Below, one piece after another: positions 23,578 through 34,580 of a stretch of DNA of 64,000 nt. Every line of letters begins with the position of its first letter. The first letter of the stretch is position 1. The notes under the pieces were generated by a model, which did no database searches, had not been told where the DNA came from, and saw only the letters and a list, made by a program, of their open reading frames with translations. Origin of the DNA: Tetraselmis striata (taxonomy: Eukaryota; Chlorophyta; Chlorodendrophyceae; Chlorodendrales; Chlorodendraceae); NCBI GenBank assembly GCA_006384855.1, contig VCJN01003457.1, positions 124,001 through 188,000 of the forward strand. The letters are read 5' to 3'. The position numbers were made by a program, and so were the translations under genes.

Positions 23578-23589
23578 GCCGTCGGTTCA

Positions 23590-25422
23590 AGCAGCTGCTG
23601 GGTCAATGGCGCGGACGGGTCGTCGAGTCGTCAGCCACGCGATGCGCGCCGGGAGCGGGGCACCAACCAGGCGGCGGCGGGGTTGACTCGCGGGGTCCGC
23701 AAGCCGTGCCGAGGAGCTGGTGCTGGACGCTAGGTGGTGCCAGCACGCTATATAGAGCTACATAGACCGACTGGAGCTGCGACGTCGTCGCTATCGCCAG
23801 GCTAAGCTACTATCGACTTGGCAAGGCCAGCAGCTGCTCTTTACGACGCGATTGACAGCCCGCGCGCCGTCGGAAAATTCAGGGTTCGGCGGAAAGACAA
23901 TGGACCGATAAATAGCGAAGTCATCACATCATGAATTTTTGGGCATCAAGCCGGCCCAGCGTACTACAGTACCGCGATTTTCGTTAATATTGTTGCTGTG
24001 CTGAAGCCGACCAGTACTACCCTGAAGTACTACCCCTACTTTCTGGATTTCCTTCTGGATTTCTGTGTGGATTTCTTGAATGTTGCGTCTAGCTCATGTA
24101 TATTGTACTGTACAGGCTATGCATATACCCTGTGTATCTCTACAGATATTATACGCTCCCAGAAATGTTTACCACTAACGGAATGTAGGCTTTTTCCTCC
24201 CCCAGTACTTTGCGTGCATTCTCCGGACGCTCTCCCTGTAACCAAAAAGTAAATTACTAACGGAATCTGCATGTGGGCACATCAGCAAGGCCACGCAAGG
24301 ATTATCGAAACTTAGCTTCCGTGACCTTTGTTGCAGCGCACCCTCCAAAACACACCATTTTCTACAGTGATCTTTTTCCGCTCACGGTGAAAACATGCCG
24401 CTTTTCAACAGAAAATTGCACATAAATGCGATTGCACATGTTTCGGCTTGATGGGGATGCGCATGGCCTCACGCTTTTACACACGGATAATATGATGGTT
24501 GTGAGGATATATCCTATACCCTCACTAACCCTAATCAACAATAGCACACATTAAGGCGCGTAGCGCGCGCAGCACTCGTAGCGGTTGCGCCTGCGCCCTG
24601 TCATCCGCACTGCGCCTGCTGATATATCAGCACGGCGCCCTGCCGGACTGTAATCAGACAATACTCACCCTCACAACCTCGGAGTAGCACAGACTCTTGC
24701 CACCATAAGCGCATCCCCTCACAATAGTACATGAATAAATTGCGAAAGTGTCGTGCCATTTGAGTGATGACATGGCAGCATCGCAGCCGTGCGCGGTCGC
24801 GCCAATACCCCTATAGTTTTGCAAGTGCTCGAAAGGGCCTAAATTTGCAGTCGTCGATATTGGTAGCATAGCACGCGACACGCTATATAGCCCAAGCTTC
24901 ACAATGTGGACAACCCATATGAAAGTCCTTCCGATGCACTACTGCTACGAGGCAGCGCCGGCGCAGGTGTGGGAGGAAAAATAGGCATTGTGCCAGAGCA
25001 CCGATTACTGCGAAATCGCAGAATTTTCTCCGCATTGCGAGCAAAAAAATGTCTGCAAATTTGGGGAAACGCTATATATGATGCAGAGTTGTTTGTTTCC
25101 TTGAGACATGTAGCAGGCTTGAGTCTGATACATGGGTTGCGCCTAGGTGCCGGTTACGGGGCCTAACATTGGGCTCCAAAGTTTGAAAACATATGTTCGC
25201 ATACCCCCTAAAACGTACGTTAGCAAATGGCAATTCTGAGCGTGAAAATACGGGCAATATATATTATTCCCACAAGCGGTTCGGGTGGCAGGCGGGGATG
25301 ATGAACGCGCCGCGCGGGGCGCGACGAAGCGTATCCTCCACCTCGCCCCATCAATCGCGGTCAGCAGCGTGATCCTCCACCCGTGCGTAGCCACTGAATT
25401 CGTCATGCCCGCTCATAATGTT
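23590..25422. other. Intergenic region, no supported gene
   Basis: It lies upstream of the hydroxylase gene. AT-richer sequence begins at about 23.9 kb. Only short frames without motifs were seen on either strand. Confidence 0.45.
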
Positions 25423-25495
25423 GCTGCCGACCGCTAAACGTCCCCATCCGTACCGCCCAGGCAGTCCTGCATACATGTACTTCCCGTCTGATTAG

Positions 25496-25530
<35 letters not shown>

Positions 25531-25933
25531 GCCTATGTCTACCTAATGTCGCCGGCCCGAGCGCGCCCGCTCACAGCCCCGACCGGCGACCATCCTCAAG
25601 ACGCAGGCATCTCGGCGCCCATGCGTTTCCCCGCCAGGCTACACCGACAACAACCCCCGCTGCCGACCCCGGTCCGTCCCGCCTCCGCGTCCCGCATTCC
25701 CGCAGACATATACTGCCCGCCATGAGTGCTTATTAGCCCTGCCCTACCCATGTCTACCAATTGTCGGCGGCCCGAGCGCGCCCGCTAACATCCCCGACCG
25801 GCGTCGAGCATCCCAACATGCATAATGCATGCATCCCGGCAACTAGAAGGCTTCCCCCCTCCGGGCTACACCGCCAGCAACCTAGGTCCCCCGCTGCCGA
25901 CCCGGTCCGTCCCGCGCCCACGCAGTCCCACCA
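25423..25933. repeat. ~215-bp tandem duplication with embedded poly-C tract
   Basis: A unit starting CCTATGTCTACC at 25532 recurs as CCCATGTCTACC at 25747, a period of 215 bp. Shared blocks include GGCCCGAGCGCGCCCGCT and CCGACCGGCG. A partial earlier copy begins at about 25423 (CTGCCGACC) and a partial later one at about 25893. At the homologous point (ATTAGCCC) the first copy carries 33 C (25496-25528), where the second has a short CCCTGCCCT. The homopolymer therefore arose after, or survived, the duplication. Confidence 0.7.
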
Positions 25934-25939
25934 AGTATA

Positions 25940-27185
25940 TAAAGTATATAGTAGTTTGACTGCTACGGTACATACGAGCTACGGTGCATTTAACGCACAT
26001 ATATGATGAGCATGTACTGATGAGATGCCAGACCAACCGACGTGCTACAGTACCCGTATGTAAGAGGGACACAGAATACCAGAGTATGTATTATGAATAT
26101 GAATTCTTTAATGACGGCCGGGTCGCCTGATATAACGATTACTGCGCTGATTCGTATCTCATCATTGTAATACGACGGCGGCGGGTCAGCATCATCGTGG
26201 CATACATGATAGGTTGGGGTTGTGCATATGTGATGACTACAATCCCCTCTCTCAAAGGGAGACCGATGATACTATGCAAGGCCATGATTCAGTAGAAATA
26301 CCACACATGTCCAACGTTATCTACCTTCACTGATCAAATATGTTACCATTTCCTTGTTGGCTGGCTGTCAGCATCGTTGTAATACTGCATGATATTGTAA
26401 CAAAATGGTTCCATTGCAAATGCCTATGCTTCCCGCCGCTGGCGCGCCCCTCCCACAAGTAATCATTTATCAATCATACATCACCTTCAAAATTCTTATT
26501 CTCATGTTTCAGCGATTGCATACCAGCAAGTTACCATGCAGATTTATTGCATGTGTGTCATCACATAGCAACACGCTGCAATTATTACATAGATCACGGG
26601 TCTGCGATTCCGACCATTTGGGGGGCATGGTGTGGTTTTGTGTTGGCTTCCCGTATTGGCTTAGCCCAGCATTTTATAGTGTCTACAATAAATTATTTTT
26701 AGAGAATTCGGCCCAATAGCTTTGCACATTGTGACTGTACTCGCACCGCCATACCAACAACACATGAGACTCTTTCCTCACTCAACATTATCACATTTAG
26801 AAAATAACCTTCATGCTGTAGTAGCAGCACGATGCTTTACAACATGCTCGCCAGAGATGGACTTACCCGCAGTCACCCATTACAACCGTTGTGATAATTG
26901 CCCTATCTAAGTATGTTGCAGGCGACAAGTGCAATCTTTTTGTACTTTATTTTATTTAATTCATATTTGAACTTAATTCGACATCATCACCACCCCACCT
27001 TCGACATGGGCAGACGCATTACCGTGAGAGTGGCACAAACAATCATGAGGTGACTGTATTCATGAGATGAGTGTTCACTGTTCAGCCATGGCAACTGTAC
27101 ATCGCCGCCTCCCGTGTCCACGTGTCGGAGATCCCAATGTCGTCAAATTCCTCATGCCGGATGGGAACTTCACCATCAATATTGT
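25940..27185. other. AT-richer intergenic stretch
   Basis: No motif-bearing frame. ORFs such as 26405-26719 (+) look random and lack GC-rich codon use. Nothing supported. Confidence 0.4.
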
Positions 27186-27188
27186 TTA

Positions 27189-29166
27189 GGCCTGGAAGAT
27201 TTTATCCGTTGTCTTTGGTGGCCCCCCCCCCCCTTTTTTTGGGCCCCCCCTTTGGAAATACTTCCTTCCTCTGCATTACGGCTAAAGTACTGCCATGAAA
27301 CAAATAACAAGGAAACATCGTGTTTGTGCCTTGTAAGCATGCAGGAACAGACAGGGCAACTAAAAACAAGTTTTAGATGAACTTCTATAGGTATTGGGCA
27401 CCCCCACCTTAAGGTGAAAAAAAGGGGGGACTGTGACAGTACTTTGTGCAGTACTGTAGACAAGGCTGGGGCAGCAAATAGGCCGTTAATATAGATGCAG
27501 GAGGATGCATAGAAGACCACGGCATATAGCTGAATATTATGGCACATAGATGAATGTAATAAATGACAATGTTGATTACATTGTCAACCCCAGACCCGCC
27601 CGACTATATGAGACAGCATAGACGGGGGTGTCCAGCAGCCGGTGGCTAAGCGAGCGCATGTCGGTTGGGAAATCGCGGTTGATGGCCAGCGCTTTCAGCG
27701 CCTCGATGGTCTCCACATGCGACGCCGTCTTGGCCGACCGTACCGGCTCCTCCATCAGTTTTGACTTAAGGTCATAGTCGCGCTGCTTGCCGAGCCGCTC
27801 CTCATACCGAAATAGCGAGAGCTCCAGGGTTTAGCAACGCGATGATGCTCGGCCACTTGCCCTTCTGGACCCAATTACCGTTGCGGACAGCGTGGTATTG
27901 AGGTACTCCAACGAGCTTCGGAACGTTCGGCCGGTCTGCCTTATGTCCGAGTTTCTTCTTCTCAAAGAACTGCGCGAAACGTTTGTCCGGCGGGGCTGGC
28001 CCTTTGCAGAGATGCTCTCATACCCCAGGTACAACGCCAGTCTTGGAACGAGAGCTGAGAGGGAACAAGGCGCGATGGAGGGCGAAGACGAACTCGAAGC
28101 CGACCGGTTTAGCCATGTCCGTCGACCAACCGACGCCCTCTAACTCTTGTCAGTCTATCAGGGAGTTGTATAGCTGTTTTTTGGCAGACAGCGGGGCGCC
28201 GCTAGGCACTTTCATTGCGAGTAGGGAGGCGGTGATGACTCTCATGGCTCGGCGCGGCGCTAGCCATCATCATCGTCGGAAACGGGTTGTGCGGTGCTTG
28301 CCGAGACCTTAATCGTAACCGGGTAGCGGGGCAGTGGCAATCGACCTTAATCGTAACCGCTCTCGTCTCAAAGCAAGAAACGCCAGGGTGTCTGTGACTG
28401 CCTCTAGCAGGAACGCTGTGCAGTCTCGCGAAAGCCCACGGTCGTGCCGGGTGCCGGCCATGCACACCATCTTGATATCGGTGTCAGCAAGCAGGGGGTG
28501 GTAGTCGGGGGCGTGGGCCTCGATTGCCTCATCCAGCTGGTCCGTAGAGTTCTTGTCGCCCCATCACCCACTCCTGAGCGCCTAGCTTTATCCAAACGTT
28601 CCGCACCGCGGTCATGCCGTCAACGGAAATGCTGACGCACGCCGCCAGTGACGCCAGGAGGTACATAGTGGTGCTGCCTGGTGTGGGCGGCGGGTGCTGG
28701 TGGTGGTGGGATAGGGTGGAGGGATATCGGATATATGGAAGGCAATGAATGCGCATGGGCAGATGAGATGATGGTGGCTGTCCTAAGTAGCTCCCTGGCC
28801 AGGCCCGGCGCAAGGCTCGCTCGCGGGCGATAAGGCAGCCCGAAAGGTACCAGTAAAACCCGTTTGAAACCCGAAACAGATTGTACGGGTCGCACTAGGA
28901 CAGTTGACTAGTTCTTGAAACCCCATAAAAAGAGCTTAGAGGATGCATTGCGGCGGTTTGTCTCCCCATCCGCCGCTACTGTACTGTGCCGGTTTCGAGT
29001 CAGCTGCGCCGGCGCTGTCGCCTACGACATCGGAGGCATCGACGAGTACTGTTCAAAGTACTATTAGACTATATGTTTTTTTTTTCGGAAAAGGAAGATT
29101 TCCCCCCCCCCCCCTTTTTTCTGAGCAAAATCGCCACCAAAGACAACGGATAAAATCTTCCAGGCC
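27189..29166. mobile_element. 1.98-kb element bounded by perfect 34-bp inverted repeats, TTA target duplication
   Basis: The left end (27189-27222) begins GGCCTGGAAGATTTTATCCG. The right end (29133-29166) is its exact reverse complement over all 34 bases. Each end is flanked by TTA (27186-27188 and 29167-29169), which fits a 3-bp target site duplication. Terminal inverted repeats starting GGCC and a TTA duplication are typical of PIF/Harbinger DNA transposons. This assignment is an inference, because the ORF inside is not a transposase that I recognise. Inside both repeats the sequence runs into a C/T-rich homopolymer zone. Confidence 0.65.
27640..28245 (-). pseudogene. Unrecognised ORF inside the inverted-repeat element, broken by stops
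   Basis: From the ATG at 28245 one minus-strand frame stays protein-like for about 145 codons: MRVITASLLAMKVPSGAPLS, stop, QELEGVGWSTDMAKPVGFEF, then ALHRALFPLSSRSKTGVVPG, stop, then KRFAQFFEKKKLGHKADRPN and NWVQKGKWPSIIALLNPGAL. A frameshift near 27810 moves to a frame containing KSKLMEEPVRSAKTASHVET and LSHRLLDTPVYAVSYSRAGL. A further protein-like minus frame lies upstream at 28590-28400 (DEAIEAHAPDYHPLLADTDI). Two stops and a frameshift in otherwise coherent codons indicate recent decay. I know no family with these features. Confidence 0.55.
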
Positions 29167-29169
29167 TTA

Positions 29170-30200
29170 CAGAAATACCTTGACCCGAGTAAGATTATAT
29201 GTACATACGTACTACACCAATAGGAGTAGAGTAGTACAACAGCACATATATTTATAAATTCTACATATAGTATAGGGCATCTGCTGTAGCCATGCAGCGT
29301 CAACATAAAACGTGTTCCCATCGGCAGCAACAATATTATTTCTCACCGCGTATTTTTGCCGGCGGCATAAATATATTCAGCATGAACGGCCGGGTCCCGG
29401 TGACAATGCTGTGTATCACAGATCGTATTCGGATGAGTTATTCCTGTCATGGCAGAGTTCCACGGGCCACATGCTTGTACTAGCAATGTTATAAATTAAT
29501 GAAGCTTGCTGTAGCCAATATTTCGACATTGTGCCGTTCCCATATCGATACGCTGTGCGTGCGAAGTGCGAATATTAAACATGATAGGGAATTCGCACGC
29601 GGCATACACCACGCCATTCGTAGCAGTGCGGGCCAGGAGCATCCGCGTCGAGCGCTGTACCTACCCTGAAGTGGTATCCGATTCTTATTATAATCCTGTT
29701 GGACCTCAGCACTCCGGAAAGTACATCATAATTTGAATTCGCGTTGCGACAGACAGGCACTCTGACAGCCCGACGGCTGTAGTCCAAGACAGGGCAAAGC
29801 TAGAGGGCAGGCCGCCCAGAGGCGCCGGGCGTCAATCATCAGAAGAGACGAACCCAGCAGCGACAGCCCACGCTCCAGGCGGCGGCTCAGCCCAGCTCAG
29901 AGGCAGCAGAAATACACGAGGTGCAGGCGCGTTCCGCGCTCCCTTGTCCGGCCAGCCGCCCGTGGCGGGTTTTGGCAACCGGGCAGTGCCGCTGCCGGGT
30001 CGTCCGCAGGGCGCAGGGTCCCCCCTCCCTCCCCCCCCCCCCCCCCCCCCCCCGCCCCCGCGACAGCGTCGGGTGTCTTTCGCCGCTGAGGATGCCACGC
30101 CGACCAGCCGGGCCGACACCAGCAGCTGAACTCTTTGGTTTCTCCTGCTGCTCCCGACCGGATGCATCCCCGCACCGAGGGAGTTCCTAGCCTGGCGAGT
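29170..30200. other. Intergenic region upstream of the helicase gene
   Basis: AT-richer to about 29.8 kb, then very GC-rich with a C tract at 30013-30053. Overlapping long frames on both strands at 29.83-30.41 kb (for example 178 residues on -) are composition-driven. They may overlap the unresolved 5' end of the helicase gene. Confidence 0.4.
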
Positions 30201-30271
30201 AGCAGTGGGTTCCCGTTCTCTCGTCGCCGCCTCCTCCCGAGGCAGCTCGGCAGCACCCATCGGCCGAAGGA

Positions 30272-31194
30272 TGGCGGCATCCGCCTGGTCGGCTGCGGGG
30301 AAGCGCCGCCACCCGCTGGCCGCTCCGATCGCTGGCGACGCATCGGGCCATGATGGCCCCGTGACCAAGGGGCCTCGTGTCCTGCAGGACGTGCCGCTCC
30401 TCGCTGCAAACTCCGCGCAGGCGCCCTCGTTGGGGCGACGTCGTCAAGGTGGGCCGCTTCCTTGGCCTGGACAAAAAATCGACATACGGTACTACTGGTA
30501 CCCGTATCATATATAATAGAACAAAAACAAAAGCATTTGCGGCAGTGATATATCTGTATATGATGCAGGCGTGTTGACGGGGAGACGAGGGAGATTGGGA
30601 AGGGATGTCTGACAGGTGCAGGGGCAGCGTTGATGAAGGATGGGCCGTGTCGCCGTGTCGGTAGTGCCCCACCGCTTAGGCCCGCAGCAGTGTGGGGTGC
30701 GAGAGTCGGATGCGGCGGGGGACGACGGCATCAGGGGCGGAGGGGCGGCCCGCGGCGTGGGACCGCGCGCTCCCGTGGAGGCAGCCAGCGGGAGGGCGCC
30801 TGCCGCACGGAAGCGCCCGATGCGGTGTCGGCTGGAGGACTGGGCTCTGCCGGCGCCGGTCATCGCCGCGTTCCACGCCAAGGGCGTCACGCAGGTGCGC
30901 CGCCGCCGTACTGGCGGGGCTGCAGGTAGATTTGTTTTTGTGTCTGTCTCTGGTCCATGGCTGATGTGATGAATATGTATGATACAGGCAAGTTAGTGAT
31001 GCATGATGGGCATTTAGTATGTTTTAGTATGAAACCTAACTAATACATTAAAAACACATATAACCAGTCCTCGTTATTTTACATGGGACCGTCGTTTCTC
31101 CGTGAATCCTTGTTTCTTACCATGGCGCCTCGTTCATGAGTGTTAGGTACTCGCTGATTGACATGTACACAGGGGACTCATCACGACCGAACAG

Positions 31195-31244
<50 letters not shown>

Positions 31245-32736
31245 GCGCGCAAGGGGTGCAGGGGTGTGGTGCGAACAGCCCTGTATCTGGCGGCTTGCAG
31301 AGAGGCTGCGGTGGGCTTGCCAGGAGGGGAATCAACAGCTCAGCCCTCCACGGCGACTCATCACCCCCCTCCAAACCGCTTCTCTGGGTGCAGATGTACC
31401 CCTGGCAGGCCGCCGCGGTGGAGGAGGGCAGCGCAGGCGACAACCTGGTGTTCTCCGCGCCCACCAGCGGTGGTAAGAGCCTGGTGGCGGAGGTGCTGAT
31501 GGTGCGGCGGCTGCTGGAGGTGCGGAGGCGGTGGATGGCGGGGCCGGCGGCTGCGCAGGGGCGGCGACGCAAGCGACCGCGCCCGCGCGCCCTGGTGGTG
31601 CTACCCTACATCAGCATTGTGTCCGAGAAAGTGGCGCACCTGCAGGAGGTGCTGTCGCCGATGGGGCTGGAGGTACAGCCGCTCACCCTTGCCCACACAC
31701 CGCCACATAACTGTTTGATTGAAAGGAGGGGGCGGGGTCAAAGGTGGGCTCACGTTGCGAACCTTCATGGCGCAGGTAAGAGGGTACGCGGGGCTGGAGA
31801 CGTGCCAGCCCATCTCGGAGCATGGGGAAGACATCGCCATCTGCACCATCGAGAAGGCCAACAGCGCGGTGAATCGCCTAGTGCTGGAGGGACGCGTGGC
31901 GCAGCTGGCCTGCGTGGTCATCGACGAGATGCACATGATCTCCGACAAGGAGCGTGGCGTGGTGCTGGAGCTGGCGGTCACCAAAATCCTGTTTGCGGAG
32001 AGGTGCGCACGGGAGCGCATGTGCCAGGTGAGCGCAGCCCCACCTCCGACAGCAGCCTTGCCGGGGCGGGGGGGGGGGGGGGGGGGGGGGGGGCACACTG
32101 CAGGTCTCGCCGCTTGTTTGCGCCATGCTCGGCGGCCGCTCACCCCTTTGCCTTCCCTCGTGTGGCGCCCATGCGCAGATCATCGCGATGAGCGCCACTA
32201 TGCGAGGCTTGCAGGTAATACGGACAGGTCCCTGCTCATTTAGGACTGAATGCTCCGAAACCACCTTTCCTGCTAGCCTGCTTCGAAACCACTTACCCTC
32301 CTCCCCCCCCCCCCCCCCCCCCACTCACTTGCCTGCGCCCCTGCCAGCAACGTGTTTCTGCAGTCTCACGTATATTTCCTGCACAAAGTATTTTTGGCCA
32401 CTGAAGGCGGAAACGCTTGCCCACAGATCTGTGTGCTCTATTTCGTCGTGTGTGGGACGCTGTCATGTTTTCTAGGTAGGAGCCGTCATTTGTGAGTTAC
32501 AAAGCTATATTGCGTTCACCTGGCAGCATTCTGATCCATGTAAACGACAGGATGCCCGAGTCTGCCAAAGACCCAGGCAGAGCCGAGCCTCGCGCCGCAT
32601 GTCTGATAGCACTACTGGGGCCGAACTCGGAAGTGTGCGGTCCTGTGTCGGTTGGTGATGGTGAGCCAGAAGGGGGACAGGGTTTTCGGAGAGGGAGGAG
32701 CGGATGTATTGCCTTGATGACTCGCGCGCGCACGCG

Positions 32737-32782
<46 letters not shown>

Positions 32783-34548
32783 CACGCGCTCCTCTGCGCC
32801 TTGCACTTGCCTCGCTCCACTTCAGGCGCTCTCCGACTGGCTAAACGCCCGCCTGTTCATCACCAACTACCGCCCGGTGCCGCTGACGGAGCACGCCGTA
32901 TTTGAGGGCGTCGTGTACGAAAAGGTGGGCGCAACCCACGGCTGCCGGGTCGAAAGGCCCCCATGCGTCGACTGCTGGCAGCTGCTGCCCTATTCGAGCG
33001 GCCAGCGTGGTTCGGAGCGGTTGCTTATTTGGGCGCTGGTGCTCCTAAACCAGGAAGAACAGCGGTGATGTTTAACCACTTACACTTTCCCATAGGTTAT
33101 TTCCATCCATTATTACAGAACACTTTATGGCACATGTCCACCGGGCCACACATTTTATGAAATACATTTCCCCATCATTTACCTTGTCATCCGCCGCCAG
33201 CACGCATTCCAAGCACTTCAGTGCATATGCACCGTTCCAGAAATGCTGCACCTCACTACTATGAAACCTATACCCAGCATTCAGACTCGCTTGTCCACAC
33301 AGATGATACACCCTGTCGCGTCAGAGGAGTACCTTATTTGTGCTGCATGGCGTGAAATGCAACTCCCCCACCTCCCCCACCTCTGCATCAGTGCGCCGCC
33401 CTGAGCCCCACTGGTGAGGCGGACAGCGCCGGCGGCGAAGTGCTGCGCAAACTGCGCGACCTCCGGGACCTGAAGCCGGCGGGGCGGCCGGGGAGAAAGG
33501 CCGTGCAGGACGAGGACGGGCTGCTGCGCCTGGTGGCGGAGGTGGTTGCGGAGGGGCACTCGGTGCTGGTGTTCTGCCAGTCGAGGCAGCAGTGCCAAAG
33601 CTGCGCCACCCGCATGGCCGCCGCGCTGCCGGAGGTGGTGTGGGGCGCGCACGGCCGGCCGTGGCCCCCGGCGCAGGTCCGAGTCCCTTCACATCCCCAT
33701 TCCCTGGGGAGTTGAGCGTTTAGGGTTTGTGACATGGATGACTTGCCGCTCAATGTCACCGCATTAATCAACTGTAGCCTTCTCCATTCTTCAAGGGCCC
33801 ATTCTACTTTGCCATAGGTTTCGGGTTCAAGAACGCCAAGCATCCCTAGAAGTATTAACCTTCCGTTCCCTGGCATAGATCTGTCGTAACGAGGTCCTCG
33901 TATGCGTCCCCATCATCACCACCACTCCGCAGTTTGGCACATGTCGCATGTGATGATGTGAGCATACAGAAGCAAGAATACATGCCATTGGCCCAGACGA
34001 GCCTGATGGCTGCGCACTAACTCTAAACCCTCGCGGCCGGCAGGCGGAGCAGCTGCGCGCCGCGCTGTGCGAGCGCCTGGTGGAGGCCACGGAGGGCAGC
34101 CCGGACCCGGAGCTGACGACCGCCCTCCGCAGCGGCATCGCCTACCACCACGCGGGTGCGTTGCCGGCCACTGGAATACACCCCCCATCCAAGTGCAGTG
34201 GCTCACGAACACTGCCCTTCTGCCGCTGAATAATGTTCGACCGCGGGGCAGGGGAACCCCCCCCCCCCCCCCCCCCCCCTTCCCCTTCTATCCTCCCGCT
34301 CACCTCGGTATGCGTTCATCCTGCAGGCCTGACGGCGGAGGAGAGGGAGATAGTCGAGGACGGATACCGGCAGGGCACCCTCCAGGTGTGTGGAGCAGAG
34401 ACGCACCCGCTGCGCATCCAGGCCGCCGCACTGCGCCGCCTAGCGCTGACATGATTCATCCTGTGCGTTGCCTCCATTGTCATGCGACATTTTACATGTC
34501 TCATTCATGATGAGCCACATGCAAGGAGGTGGTGCCAAGGAAGTGGAG

Positions 34549-34580
<32 letters not shown>

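Noticed and set aside
22299-23606. 435-residue continuous minus-strand ORF
   Set aside because: It reads through introns and poly-C tracts of the hydroxylase gene. The conserved segments lie in different frames and are explained by the exon model.
27189-29166. Hairpin or CRISPR-like repeat
   Set aside because: Only two inverted copies almost 2 kb apart, with no spacer array; a transposon end explains them better.
31136-32191. 351-residue single ORF as the helicase start
   Set aside because: It includes a CA microsatellite and intron sequence; the true motifs require splicing at 31394, 31672 and 31776.
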